Origin: Nitrospira sp.
Lineage (GTDB): Bacteria > Nitrospirota > Nitrospiria > Nitrospirales > Nitrospiraceae
Assembly: GCA_005116775.1 (NCBI GenBank)
Contig: SWDN01000005.1
Span: 211,567 to 246,583, forward strand
Length of the DNA stretch: 35,017 nucleotides
Direction: 5' to 3'
The notes beneath the pieces were generated by a model, which saw nothing but the letters and a program-made list of their open reading frames with translations, did not search any database and was not told where the DNA came from. Positions 17,185 to 24,699 of the stretch are shown here, in pieces. Position 1 is the first letter of the stretch. Each line of letters opens with the position of its first letter. Both the position numbers and the translations under genes were made by a program.

Positions 17185-18420
17185 GTGCCGAAGCGTGATC
17201 AGATTCTTGTGGGGCTGGACATCGGAACCACGAAGATTTGCGCCATCGTGTCGGAAGTTACCGACGAGGGGATGCTCAACATTATCGGGGTTGGGTCTAG
17301 TCCGTCGCGCGGGCTCCGCAAAGGTGTCGTGGTCGATATCGAGAGCACTGTGGAGTCGATCAAAAAGGCGGTCGAGGAAGCCGAGCTGATGGCGGCGGTC
17401 CAGATCAATTCCGTCTATACCGGTATCGCTGGTAGCCATATTTCTGCGGAGAATTGTAAGGGTGTTGTGGCCCTCAAAAAATCCGAAGTGACGAGGGAAG
17501 ACATCCATCGTGCGATTGAAAGCGCCCGGACTCTGGCGGTCATTCCCCATGAACGGCGGATTCTGCATGTGCTGCCCCGCGAATTCATGGTGGATGGGCA
17601 AGAGGGGGTCCGGGAGCCATTGGGTTTGTCAGGAAACCGTCTCGAGGTCAACGTCCATGTGATCACCGGCGCGGTAACTTCAGCGCAGAACATTATCAAG
17701 TGTGTGAATCGCGCGGGGCTTGACGTCGTGGATATGGTGCTGCAGCCCTTGGCGTCCAGCGAGGCCGTCCTTAGTCAGGAAGAACGCGATCTGGGGGTCG
17801 TCATGGTCGATCTTGGTGGTGGGACGACCGACCTCGCCATCTTCCTCGATGGGAGCATCAGGCACTCGGCAGTCTTGCCGATCGGCGGGCAGAACCTGAC
17901 GAAGGATCTCGCCATCGGGCTACTGACCTCTCAGACCGAAGCTGAGAAGATCAAATTGCATCGCGGGATCGCTCGAACAGGGTTGGTGCAGGGCCATGAA
18001 ACGGTGGAGGTCCCGTCGGTTGGAGACCGCCCTGCACGAACGTTCTCGCGCCGTGATATCGCCGAGATCCTTGAGCCGCGGGTCGAAGAAATATTTGAAC
18101 TGGTTCGTCGGGAAATCGTGCGCGCCGGTTATGAGGGCATGGTGGGGGCAGGGGTGGTGATTACAGGGGGCACGTCGCTGTTAGAGGGCATGCCCGATGC
18201 CGCAGAGCAGGTCTTGAATCTTCCGGCCCGCCGTGGCGCGCCCAGCGGGATCGGAGGGCTTCGCGACATCGTCAGTAACCCCATGCATGCCACGGGGGTC
18301 GGTCTGTTGCTCCATGCCCGGCATCATCTAGAGGAGTTGGCCACGACTGGTCTGCGCAACGGACGGCCCTTGCACAAGGTGTTCGATCGTATGAAGTCCT
18401 GGATGTTTGAGTTTTTCTAA
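17185..18420 (+). CDS. ftsA: Cell division protein FtsA (actin-like membrane tether of FtsZ)
   Basis: A 411-residue actin-fold ATPase. The first phosphate loop is [14 protein letters not shown], then the 1C subdomain, [15 protein letters not shown] (second phosphate loop), and [16 protein letters not shown] (adenosine motif). The extreme C-terminus, [13 protein letters not shown], is the amphipathic helix that binds the membrane. I choose the GTG at 17185, whose product begins [14 protein letters not shown]; a GTG at 17176 overlapping the ftsQ stop is an alternative. The open frame extends further left but carries no family sequence there. Confidence 0.95.
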   Translation: MPKRDQILVGLDIGTTKICAIVSEVTDEGMLNIIGVGSSPSRGLRKGVVVDIESTVESIKKAVEEAELMAAVQINSVYTGIAGSHISAENCKGVVALKKSEVTREDIHRAIESARTLAVIPHERRILHVLPREFMVDGQEGVREPLGLSGNRLEVNVHVITGAVTSAQNIIKCVNRAGLDVVDMVLQPLASSEAVLSQEERDLGVVMVDLGGGTTDLAIFLDGSIRHSAVLPIGGQNLTKDLAIGLLTSQTEAEKIKLHRGIARTGLVQGHETVEVPSVGDRPARTFSRRDIAEILEPRVEEIFELVRREIVRAGYEGMVGAGVVITGGTSLLEGMPDAAEQVLNLPARRGAPSGIGGLRDIVSNPMHATGVGLLLHARHHLEELATTGLRNGRPLHKVFDRMKSWMFEFF

Positions 18421-18426
18421 CCGATG

Positions 18427-18451
18427 CGCGTGACGGGATGGCCGTCACGCG
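18427..18451 (+). other. Perfect hairpin between ftsA and ftsZ
   Basis: CGCGTGACGG (18427-18436) and CCGTCACGCG (18442-18451) form a perfect 10-bp stem with a 5-nt loop (GATGG). No T-run follows, so it does not look like a standard terminator. It lies six bases after the ftsA stop and 11 bases before the strong ftsZ ribosome binding site. It could act in mRNA processing or stability, or in setting the FtsA to FtsZ ratio. Confidence 0.7.
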
Positions 18452-18476
18452 GATTTACTATAAGGGAGGTGTCCTG

Positions 18477-19676
18477 ATGTTTTCATTTGAAGAGGATGGC
18501 GTGTCCCCTGTTCGGATCAAAGTGATCGGTGTCGGTGGCGCCGGATGCAACGCGCTGAATACCATGATCACATCCGGATTGGCGAAGGTCGATTTCATTG
18601 CGGCGAATACCGATCTGCAGGCGTTGGATCGGTCGCGGGCGTCGTACAAGGTTCAGCTAGGTCCCGAGCGGACCAGGGGACTTGGCGCCGGGGCGAAACC
18701 GGAGGTTGGAAAAGACTCGGCATTGGAAAGCAAGGATCAGATTCGAGAGTGTCTTGAGGGCGCCGATATGGTGTTTGTGACCGCGGGGATGGGCGGCGGA
18801 ACCGGAACGGGCGCCGCGCCGATCGTGGCGAGTATCGCGCGCGAACTCGGTATTTTGACAGTCGGAGTCGTGACGAAGCCGTTTTCTTACGAAGGTCATC
18901 GCCGAATGGTCCATGCGGATGAAGGGATTCGCGATCTCCGCCGCCATGTCGATACCTTGCTCGTGATTCCGAATCAGCGATTGCTCGGCATCGTCGACAA
19001 GGCGACGCCGTTGCTCGAAGCGTTCAAGGTGGCCGACGACGTCCTCCGGCAAGCCATTCAAGGCATTGCGGACGTGATCACGACCACTGGCCATGTGAAT
19101 GTGGACTTTGCCGATGTGCGCACCGTGATGTCGCATACGGGCCGCGCGGTGATGGGGATGGGTGTGGCGCGCGGAACAAATCGGGCGATCGAAGCGGCGC
19201 AGAAGGCGATATGCAGTCCGTTGTTGGAGGAAGGCAGTGTCGAGGGCGCACGCGGTGTGTTGTTGAATATCACCGGCGGACCTAACATGTCGTTGCATGA
19301 GATCGAGGAGGCGGCCACAATTATTCAGCAGACAGCCGATCCGGAAGCCAATATCATTGTCGGACAGGTGATCAACCCCGACATGGGCGACGACCTGGTC
19401 GTGACGGTGATTGCTACCGGGTTTGAACGTGAGGATCAGCCGACTCCGATTCCCGTGGCCGCGGCTCGGACCTCCCGCAACGGGCAACAGGCGGCGATGG
19501 CCGGCGCCAGCCAGATGATGGGAGAACGATCGTATGCGGAGCGGCCCTTCAAAGATCTCGACCGTCCAACGTACTTGCGGCGGATGGGAGAAGGGAAAGA
19601 TTCGATGGAGCGAGCTGCAGCGGTTACTGATGATGAGTGGGATGTGCCGACATTTCTGCGTAAGCAGGTGGACTGA
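18477..19676 (+). CDS. ftsZ: Cell division protein FtsZ (tubulin-like GTPase)
   Basis: A 399-residue GTPase that forms the Z-ring. It has [14 protein letters not shown] near the start, NTDLQAL, the tubulin signature GGGTGTG at residues 106-112, and the T7 loop [11 protein letters not shown] that completes GTP hydrolysis in the neighbouring subunit. After a linker of about 60 residues the C-terminal peptide [13 protein letters not shown] is the site for FtsA and other partners. The start is ATG 18477, because AAGGGAGGT (18462-18470), a near-perfect ribosome binding site, lies six bases ahead; the open frame extends back to 18438. It is the last gene of the main cluster. Confidence 0.97.
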   Translation: MFSFEEDGVSPVRIKVIGVGGAGCNALNTMITSGLAKVDFIAANTDLQALDRSRASYKVQLGPERTRGLGAGAKPEVGKDSALESKDQIRECLEGADMVFVTAGMGGGTGTGAAPIVASIARELGILTVGVVTKPFSYEGHRRMVHADEGIRDLRRHVDTLLVIPNQRLLGIVDKATPLLEAFKVADDVLRQAIQGIADVITTTGHVNVDFADVRTVMSHTGRAVMGMGVARGTNRAIEAAQKAICSPLLEEGSVEGARGVLLNITGGPNMSLHEIEEAATIIQQTADPEANIIVGQVINPDMGDDLVVTVIATGFEREDQPTPIPVAAARTSRNGQQAAMAGASQMMGERSYAERPFKDLDRPTYLRRMGEGKDSMERAAAVTDDEWDVPTFLRKQVD

Positions 19677-19710
19677 TTCGAGTCTGTAGAGGGAGCCTTT
19701 TCAGCGGAGC

Positions 19711-20451
19711 ATGGGCATGAACGCAGGGGTTATTACGGTTCCCGCCTTTGGGTCTGCGCGCGACGGCGCTCGGCATTTCTTCGGCACGCGCCGTCATGCA
19801 GACTCTCTGACATTCGATGTCGGAGTGCCTGCTAGGCAGTCAGGCGCAGAGGGGCGAAGTTGGTTGCTGTCCGTCAAGCAGGTGCATGGGACCGATGCAT
19901 TGGTTGTGGATCGACCACTTGTCGAATCGGATCAGTTTACAGGTGGGTGGGACGCGCTGGTGACCGATCAACCGGGTGTGACGGTGGCGGTGCGTACGGC
20001 GGATTGTGTCCCTATCCTTGTGCATGACCCACGCCGGCGTGTTGTCGCAGCGATTCATGCTGGTTGGCGGGGTGCAGTTGCCGGGATTGTTCCGAGGACG
20101 TTTACTCTAATGGAGAATAGATTCGGGTCGACGAGGTCGGATCTGCGAGTCAGTATCGGGCCTTCAGCCGGCCCCTGCTGTTATGAAGTCGACGATCCGG
20201 TGCTCGACCAACTTCGAATTGGACGACCTGATTGGGAATCAGTTGTGCGTGACTATAGTGGGAACAAGGCACGACTGGATCTCAAAGCCTTGATTCGTCG
20301 ACAAGTGGAAGGGGAGGGTGTGCCCGCACCTTCTGTTTCTTCGGTGAATTTGTGTACGATCTGCCATGACCAGCTGTTTTATTCTTATCGGCGGGAAGGC
20401 CGGGTGAACGGGACGATGGTCAGCGGGATCGCGTTGCGTTCTCACCGATAG
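19711..20451 (+). CDS. pgeF: Multicopper/laccase-domain purine nucleoside phosphorylase PgeF (YfiH family)
   Basis: A 246-residue member of the DUF152/YfiH family. It carries the metal-site motifs KQVHGTDALVV, RTADCVPILV and AAIHAGWRG (His, Cys, His ligands), and GPSAGPCCYEV. Family members have purine nucleoside phosphorylase/deaminase-type activity, and E. coli YfiH has been linked to correcting wrong amino acids in the peptidoglycan stem peptide. That would suit its location directly after ftsZ, but the role here is inferred. The start at ATG 19711 (or 19717) has GGAG nearby. It begins 34 bp after ftsZ, without a terminator in between. Confidence 0.92.
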   Translation: MGMNAGVITVPAFGSARDGARHFFGTRRHADSLTFDVGVPARQSGAEGRSWLLSVKQVHGTDALVVDRPLVESDQFTGGWDALVTDQPGVTVAVRTADCVPILVHDPRRRVVAAIHAGWRGAVAGIVPRTFTLMENRFGSTRSDLRVSIGPSAGPCCYEVDDPVLDQLRIGRPDWESVVRDYSGNKARLDLKALIRRQVEGEGVPAPSVSSVNLCTICHDQLFYSYRREGRVNGTMVSGIALRSHR

Positions 20452-20471
20452 AAGCGGTCTGAGTTTGTGCG

Positions 20472-20501
20472 CTGACATTTACTTGGCGGTTTCGGTACAA
20501 T
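20472..20501 (+). promoter_or_regulatory. Likely promoter of proC
   Basis: CTGACA (20472-20477), an 18-bp spacer and TACAAT (20496-20501), followed by an AT-rich TATTTTAAAT. It would give a leader of about 150 nt for proC. The leader contains an 8-bp inverted repeat (AGCCGATC 20603-20610, GATCGGCT 20625-20632). Confidence 0.45.
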
Positions 20502-20660
20502 ATTTTAAATCTCTGAGAAACTGCGCTAGGATTGTGAATGATCCGGTAGCAGACTCTACTGGTTGGAAGCTCAGCCGGTCAAAAGTTCCCTGTTCGTTTT
20601 CTAGCCGATCCGGCACACGGCTGAGATCGGCTGTTCTTGGAGCCCGACGTGCGTAGTCCA

Positions 20661-21467
20661 ATGATCACGAATAAGATTGCATTCATCGGAGGTGGCCAAA
20701 TGGCTGAGGCCATGATCGGCGGTCTTCTCTCAGGGCATGTCTGTTCTGCTGAGTCGATATGGGCAACGGATACTGTTTCCGAGCGCCGTGATCACTTAAA
20801 AGGTCAGTTCGGCATTCAGGTTGGTCTTTCCAACAGTGAGGCTGTCGCTTGGGCTGATGTGGTTATCTTCGCTGTGAAACCTCAGACGCTTCCCACTGTA
20901 CTCAGTGAGCTCGGCCAGACCCTGGCTCATGCCCTTGTGATTTCTATTGTGGCAGGGGTGACAATTCGGACAATTGCAGAACAGATTGCCGGGACAATGC
21001 GGGTGGTTCGAGCGATGCCGAATGTGCCTGCTTTGGTCCGGGAGGGTATGACCGCGTTAGCCTTGGGCGATGGGGTGTCCGAAGATGATAGCCGCTTGGT
21101 TCGAGCGGTATTCGAAGTCGTTGGTCGAGTGGTGCTGGTTGAGGAGCGAATGATGGATGCCGTGACAGGACTGAGCGGCAGCGGTCCCGCCTATATATTT
21201 CAAGCGATTGAAGCGTTGGCGGACGGGGGAGTGATGATGGGTTTGCCGCGGCAGACCGCCGAACTTCTTGCCGCCCAGACGGTCCTCGGAGCGGCTCGTT
21301 TGGTGTTGGAGTCAGGGGTGCATCCCGCCCAATTGAAAGATCGAGTGGCCTCCCCCGGAGGCACAACGATCGCCGGGCTTCATCAGCTCGAACAGGGAGG
21401 GTTCCGTGCCGCACTGATGGCGGCGGTCGAAGCGGCCACCACGCGGTCGAAAGAGCTGGGGCGCTGA
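20661..21467 (+). CDS. proC: Pyrroline-5-carboxylate reductase ProC
   Basis: A 268-residue NAD(P)H-dependent enzyme that reduces pyrroline-5-carboxylate to proline. It has an N-terminal Rossmann fold (KIAFIGGGQMAEAMIGGLL), then WADVVIFAVKP, RVVRAMPNVPALVREGMTAL, and the C-terminal family signature around DAVTGLSGSGPAYIF, with KDRVASPGGTTIAGL close to the end. The likely start is the ATG at 20661; a GTG at 20649 and a frame back to 20637 exist. The yggS gene that often sits between pgeF and proC is absent, and a 209-bp non-coding stretch is found instead. The stop overlaps the yggT start. Confidence 0.95.
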   Translation: MITNKIAFIGGGQMAEAMIGGLLSGHVCSAESIWATDTVSERRDHLKGQFGIQVGLSNSEAVAWADVVIFAVKPQTLPTVLSELGQTLAHALVISIVAGVTIRTIAEQIAGTMRVVRAMPNVPALVREGMTALALGDGVSEDDSRLVRAVFEVVGRVVLVEERMMDAVTGLSGSGPAYIFQAIEALADGGVMMGLPRQTAELLAAQTVLGAARLVLESGVHPAQLKDRVASPGGTTIAGLHQLEQGGFRAALMAAVEAATTRSKELGR

Positions 21468-21763
21468 TGTTTGTCGCTGGCAATGCTCTGACGGCAGTCG
21501 CGACGATTCTTGACTATGTGCTATGGCTTTACATGTGGGTGATTATTGCTCGTGCCCTGATCTCATGGGTCAATCCGGACCCATGGAACCCGATCGTCCA
21601 ATTTCTCAATCGAGCGACCGAACCAGTGCTGGATCCAATTCGGCGGATGATCGGGGTGCGGATTGGAATGGATGTGTCGCCTATCGTGGTGATCTTGATC
21701 ATTACGTTTCTACAAATCGCGGTCGTGCAATCGCTGAAAGAATTTGCCATGAGGATGAACTGA
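21467..21763 (+). CDS. YggT family membrane protein
   Basis: A 98-residue protein with two hydrophobic segments (about residues 8-33 and 70-90) flanking RALISWVNPDPWNPI and RATEPVLDPIRRMI, the YggT signature. The family is found next to proC, ftsZ and divIVA in many bacteria and has been linked to osmotic tolerance and to division or cell shape; its molecular role is not settled. Translation is coupled to proC (overlapping by one base) and is followed after one base by divIVA. Confidence 0.92.
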   Translation: MFVAGNALTAVATILDYVLWLYMWVIIARALISWVNPDPWNPIVQFLNRATEPVLDPIRRMIGVRIGMDVSPIVVILIITFLQIAVVQSLKEFAMRMN

Positions 21764-21764
21764 G

Positions 21765-22295
21765 ATGACCATGGGGGATGCCATGAGAATTACACCGCTC
21801 GATATCCAGCAAATGGTGTTCAAGGTCGCCTTTCGTGGGTATGACAAGGAAGAGGTCAATCGCTTCCTCGAAGAATTGGCGCAGACGGTCGAATCGTTGA
21901 ATCGAGACCATGCGGTTCAGCGAGAAAAGATCATGTTTCTAGAGCAGCAGCTGGCTGATCTGAAGCGGACAGAGGCGACCTTGTCGAGCACGCTCCTGTC
22001 TGCTCAATCGTTGGCAGAGGACGTGAAGCACAATGCTCACCGTGAGGCGGATCTCGTCATGAAAGAAGCAGAACTCAAGGCCGGCGAGTTGATCCGTCAG
22101 GCCAGGGTTGAGCTGACCGATACGCAGCGAGACCTCTCGTTGCTTCAGAAACAGCGACTGCTGATGGTTGAGCGGTTGCGCGCATCGTTGCGAATGTTTG
22201 AGCGTATGCTGGAGGTTGAAGAACAGGAAGCGTTCCATGATGCGGCAACCGCATCGGAGGAGAAGCTCGAAGGAGAGTCGAGCCCAAGATTATAA
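21765..22295 (+). CDS. divIVA: DivIVA domain protein (cell division/polarity scaffold)
   Basis: A 176-residue coiled-coil protein. The N-terminal MRITPLDIQQMVFKVAFRGY and DKEEVNRFLEELA match the DivIVA/GpsB membrane-binding head, and the rest is almost entirely coiled coil. In this head the family usually has a lysine or arginine with an exposed Phe; Phe and Arg are present in KVAFRGY. In diderms outside the Firmicutes its role is less certain. The ATG at 21765 has GAGGA eight bases ahead; an ATG at 21783 would start the protein exactly at the conserved head. Confidence 0.88.
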   Translation: MTMGDAMRITPLDIQQMVFKVAFRGYDKEEVNRFLEELAQTVESLNRDHAVQREKIMFLEQQLADLKRTEATLSSTLLSAQSLAEDVKHNAHREADLVMKEAELKAGELIRQARVELTDTQRDLSLLQKQRLLMVERLRASLRMFERMLEVEEQEAFHDAATASEEKLEGESSPRL

Positions 22296-22390
22296 TTCGT
22301 CCGTAGTGGCTGCCCCTCGCCTCCTCAGGCGTTCTGTAGAGTGTTTCGCGCGGCTCCTCCACAGCAGCAGTTTTTCTCACCATAACAGAT

Positions 22391-23554
22391 ATGTCGCCTA
22401 TGGCTACTCATCACGTCATTCAAGCGGCCTTGCAATCGGCCGTCGACGATGGTGTGTTTCCCGGCGCTCAGTTGGCGGTGCGTCTGTGTGGCGAGTTGCA
22501 ATGTGTGATGGTGGCTGGACGACTGTCGTCAGAGCCTCCGGGCCTTCCTGTCCAGCCTAGCACCATCTATGACCTCGCCTCTCTCACGAAGTCGCTGGTG
22601 ATAAGCACATCCGTCTTGCTCCTAGTTCAGCGCGCGAAGATAGCTCTTGACGATCCCGTCCAGAAGGTCTTACCCGAGCTTGGAGGGACGTCGATCGGTC
22701 AGGCAACGGTGAGAGATCTCTTAACCCATCGTTCAGGTTTGCCAGGATGGCGGCCTTTTTATGAGCGGCTTGAGGCCGGAGGTGTCGTTCCTGAGCCCTC
22801 CAACGGGAATCAGACGGTCAAACAGTATGTATTGAAGTTGATTCGTGACGAACCGATGATCTATGTGCGCGGCGAGCGATGTATCTACAGCGATCTTGGA
22901 TTCATGTTATTAGGATTTCTGGTGGAACGTCTGAGTGGAATGGCATTGGATTATTGGTGCGAAGAGGTCATCGTTCGACCGCTACAAGCCGATCCCATGA
23001 TGTTTTGTCCTACTGCTGGGGGAGGCCACCTCGACGTCACGCGTTCAATCGTCGATGTATCACGAATCGCTCCGACCGAACAGGATGATCAGCGCAATCG
23101 GCTTTTGCGGGGAGAGGTACACGACGAGAATGCAGCGGCGATGGGTGGCGTCGCGGGCCATGCAGGGTTATTTGGGACTGCCGAGTCGGTGCTGGCTATC
23201 TCAGGAGCCTGGCTCCGCGGCTATCACGGGAGAGAGTCGATTCTGGACGAAGATCTTGTCAGAGAGTTTACGACTCGCCAAGAGTCTATTGCGCGATCGA
23301 GTTGGGCGTTGGGATGGGATACTCCGTCTGCCCCGTCTTCATCTGGATCCAGTTTTTCCGAACGTTCGTTCGGGCATCTTGGCTATACGGGGACATCGCT
23401 GTGGATTGATCCACTGTGCGAATTGGAGGTGGTGGTGTTGTCCAATCGGGTGCATCCGAGCAGGAGGAACGAGAAGATCAAGGCCTTTAGGCCCGCTATT
23501 CACGACCTCGTCTATCGGGAGTTTGTGGCTGCGCGAGGGTTGGGGCTACGCTAG
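22391..23554 (+). CDS. Serine hydrolase, class C beta-lactamase/PBP-like fold
   Basis: A 387-residue protein of the beta-lactamase-related family (Pfam Beta-lactamase). It has the nucleophile S64-L-T-K67 (LASLTKS), a second motif Y166-S167-D168 in CIYSDLGFMLLG, and H329-L-G in place of KTG, in GHLGYTGTSLW. The segment MGGVAGHAGLFGTA is also typical. Members include esterases, D-aminopeptidases and peptidoglycan-related enzymes. No signal peptide is evident, so a cytoplasmic role, perhaps in muropeptide or amide hydrolysis, is only a guess. YSD rather than YAN argues against a true AmpC lactamase. No clear ribosome binding site precedes the start. It overlaps the convergent next gene by 9 bp. 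Confidence 0.85.
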   Translation: MSPMATHHVIQAALQSAVDDGVFPGAQLAVRLCGELQCVMVAGRLSSEPPGLPVQPSTIYDLASLTKSLVISTSVLLLVQRAKIALDDPVQKVLPELGGTSIGQATVRDLLTHRSGLPGWRPFYERLEAGGVVPEPSNGNQTVKQYVLKLIRDEPMIYVRGERCIYSDLGFMLLGFLVERLSGMALDYWCEEVIVRPLQADPMMFCPTAGGGHLDVTRSIVDVSRIAPTEQDDQRNRLLRGEVHDENAAAMGGVAGHAGLFGTAESVLAISGAWLRGYHGRESILDEDLVREFTTRQESIARSSWALGWDTPSAPSSSGSSFSERSFGHLGYTGTSLWIDPLCELEVVVLSNRVHPSRRNEKIKAFRPAIHDLVYREFVAARGLGLR

Positions 23555-23863
23555 GTCTTGGTAGTCGACCCAGGTTTCTTTTTCAGCCAGATACTTCGCG
23601 CCCTTAAAGTTGGCGCGAGTTCTCATTTTGGTGAAACCGAATCTCTGCATCGCGTCGATGAGTTCTTGTACCGCAGCGGTGATGGTCGGGTGTGAGTGCC
23701 CGTCGACAGTCAAGGCTTCATACATGACCTTAGCGGCGTAGCCGGAGGCGGTACGATTGACGAGAATTGTACGATTAAAATACCGATCGCTCGGGTCGAC
23801 TCCTTCAATCTGGTGCTTTTCAACCAATCCTTCTTTCTTGAAAAGAAGCGGAAGCGAACTCAT
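23546..23863 (-). CDS. Hypothetical protein, 105 residues
   Basis: I do not recognise a family. The composition is that of a small soluble protein without membrane helix or signal peptide. It has a beta-strand-rich start (RYFNRTILVNRT), a probable helix (HPTITAAVQELIDAMQRFG) and a basic stretch (FTKMRTRANFKGAKYLAEKE). The gene is supported by a good ribosome binding site (GGAGG, six bases before the ATG at 23863) and by a promoter with a consensus TATAAT -10. It stands alone on this strand, convergent with the serine hydrolase and divergent from pgsA. Confidence 0.75.
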   Translation of the reverse strand: MSSLPLLFKKEGLVEKHQIEGVDPSDRYFNRTILVNRTASGYAAKVMYEALTVDGHSHPTITAAVQELIDAMQRFGFTKMRTRANFKGAKYLAEKETWVDYQDLA

Positions 23864-23905
23864 TCACGACCTCCAAGACAGGAATGAAATTATTGATTGA
23901 GGTCG

Positions 23906-23934
23906 ATTATAGGGTGGGGCCAGGCCGACTGCAA
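23906..23934 (-). promoter_or_regulatory. Promoter of the 105-residue gene
   Basis: Reading the minus strand: TTGCAG (23929-23934), a 17-bp spacer and a consensus TATAAT (23906-23911). The predicted transcript starts near 23899, about 36 nt before the ATG. Confidence 0.55.
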
Positions 23935-23938
23935 GCCA

Positions 23939-23967
23939 TTGACATCCGTGTAACGCCTTCCTATCAT
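23939..23967 (+). promoter_or_regulatory. Promoter of pgsA
   Basis: A perfect TTGACA (23939-23944), a 17-bp spacer and TATCAT (23962-23967). Its -35 lies only four bases from the -35 of the divergent promoter, so the two could be jointly regulated or compete for polymerase. Confidence 0.6.
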
Positions 23968-24005
23968 CTCCCCCCGCTGCCGTAGACCGCTGTGTGCCGG
24001 AAGAT

Positions 24006-24542
24006 ATGAATATCCCCAACAGCTTGACCATTCTTCGTATTCTCATGATCCCCTGCTACATAGGGCTATTGATCTATGGAAGGTTTGATCAGGCGCTCAT
24101 CGTGTTGATTGTGGCGGGGCTGACAGATGCGCTGGACGGGGCAATTGCCCGGATGAAGAATCAGCATACGCGGCTTGGGGCGGTGCTGGACCCTCTGGCT
24201 GATAAACTGCTTCTCACTTCGGGGTTCATCACGCTTTCGATGATTCATTTGATTCCGTTGTGGGTCACCATCGTCGTGGTCAGCCGGGACGTCATACTGT
24301 TGCTGGGAACGGCTGTGGCGCACTTCACGGATTCCCGTGTGGATCTTACCCCCACATTCTTGGGCAAGGGCACGACGCTCCTCCAGCTGACCTATGTCGT
24401 CATGGTCATCTTTCTTAGTTCTCGTCATATCGATCTCACGCTCGCTCTACCTCTCTTGATCGGCATGGTCTCCTTCACGCTACTATCCGGATTGCATTAT
24501 CTCTACAGGGGTATCCGGCACACGAGCGCAGTTAATAGCTAA
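24006..24542 (+). CDS. pgsA: CDP-diacylglycerol:glycerol-3-phosphate 3-phosphatidyltransferase PgsA
   Basis: A 178-residue membrane enzyme for the committed step to phosphatidylglycerol. The CDP-alcohol phosphotransferase motif D-x2-D-G-x2-A-R-x8-G-x3-D-x3-D is complete: DALDGAIAR, then GAVLDPLAD. About five to six membrane helices follow. The N-terminus MNIPNSLTILRILMIPC is characteristic, which favours the ATG at 24006 over a GTG at 23994. It has its own promoter. Confidence 0.93.
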   Translation: MNIPNSLTILRILMIPCYIGLLIYGRFDQALIVLIVAGLTDALDGAIARMKNQHTRLGAVLDPLADKLLLTSGFITLSMIHLIPLWVTIVVVSRDVILLLGTAVAHFTDSRVDLTPTFLGKGTTLLQLTYVVMVIFLSSRHIDLTLALPLLIGMVSFTLLSGLHYLYRGIRHTSAVNS

Positions 24543-24599
24543 GGCGCGGTATTGCTTAAGCCTTCGTGCCTGTCGCCTGCGCAGAGATTCTGCATTCGT

Positions 24600-24628
24600 T
24601 TGACAGGTTTTGGGGTCGCCAGTAGACT
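24600..24628 (+). promoter_or_regulatory. Promoter of pilC
   Basis: TTGACA (24600-24605), a 17-bp spacer and TAGACT (24623-24628), 72 bp before the pilC ATG. A small inverted repeat, GGCCAT-GGCG-ATGGCC (24661-24676), lies in the leader six bases before the ribosome binding site. Confidence 0.5.
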
Positions 24629-24699
24629 CGCCTGGTAGGTATTCCTCTCAGTTTACAATAGGCCATGGCGATGGCCACATCGAAGGGTGAGTGTTGCGT

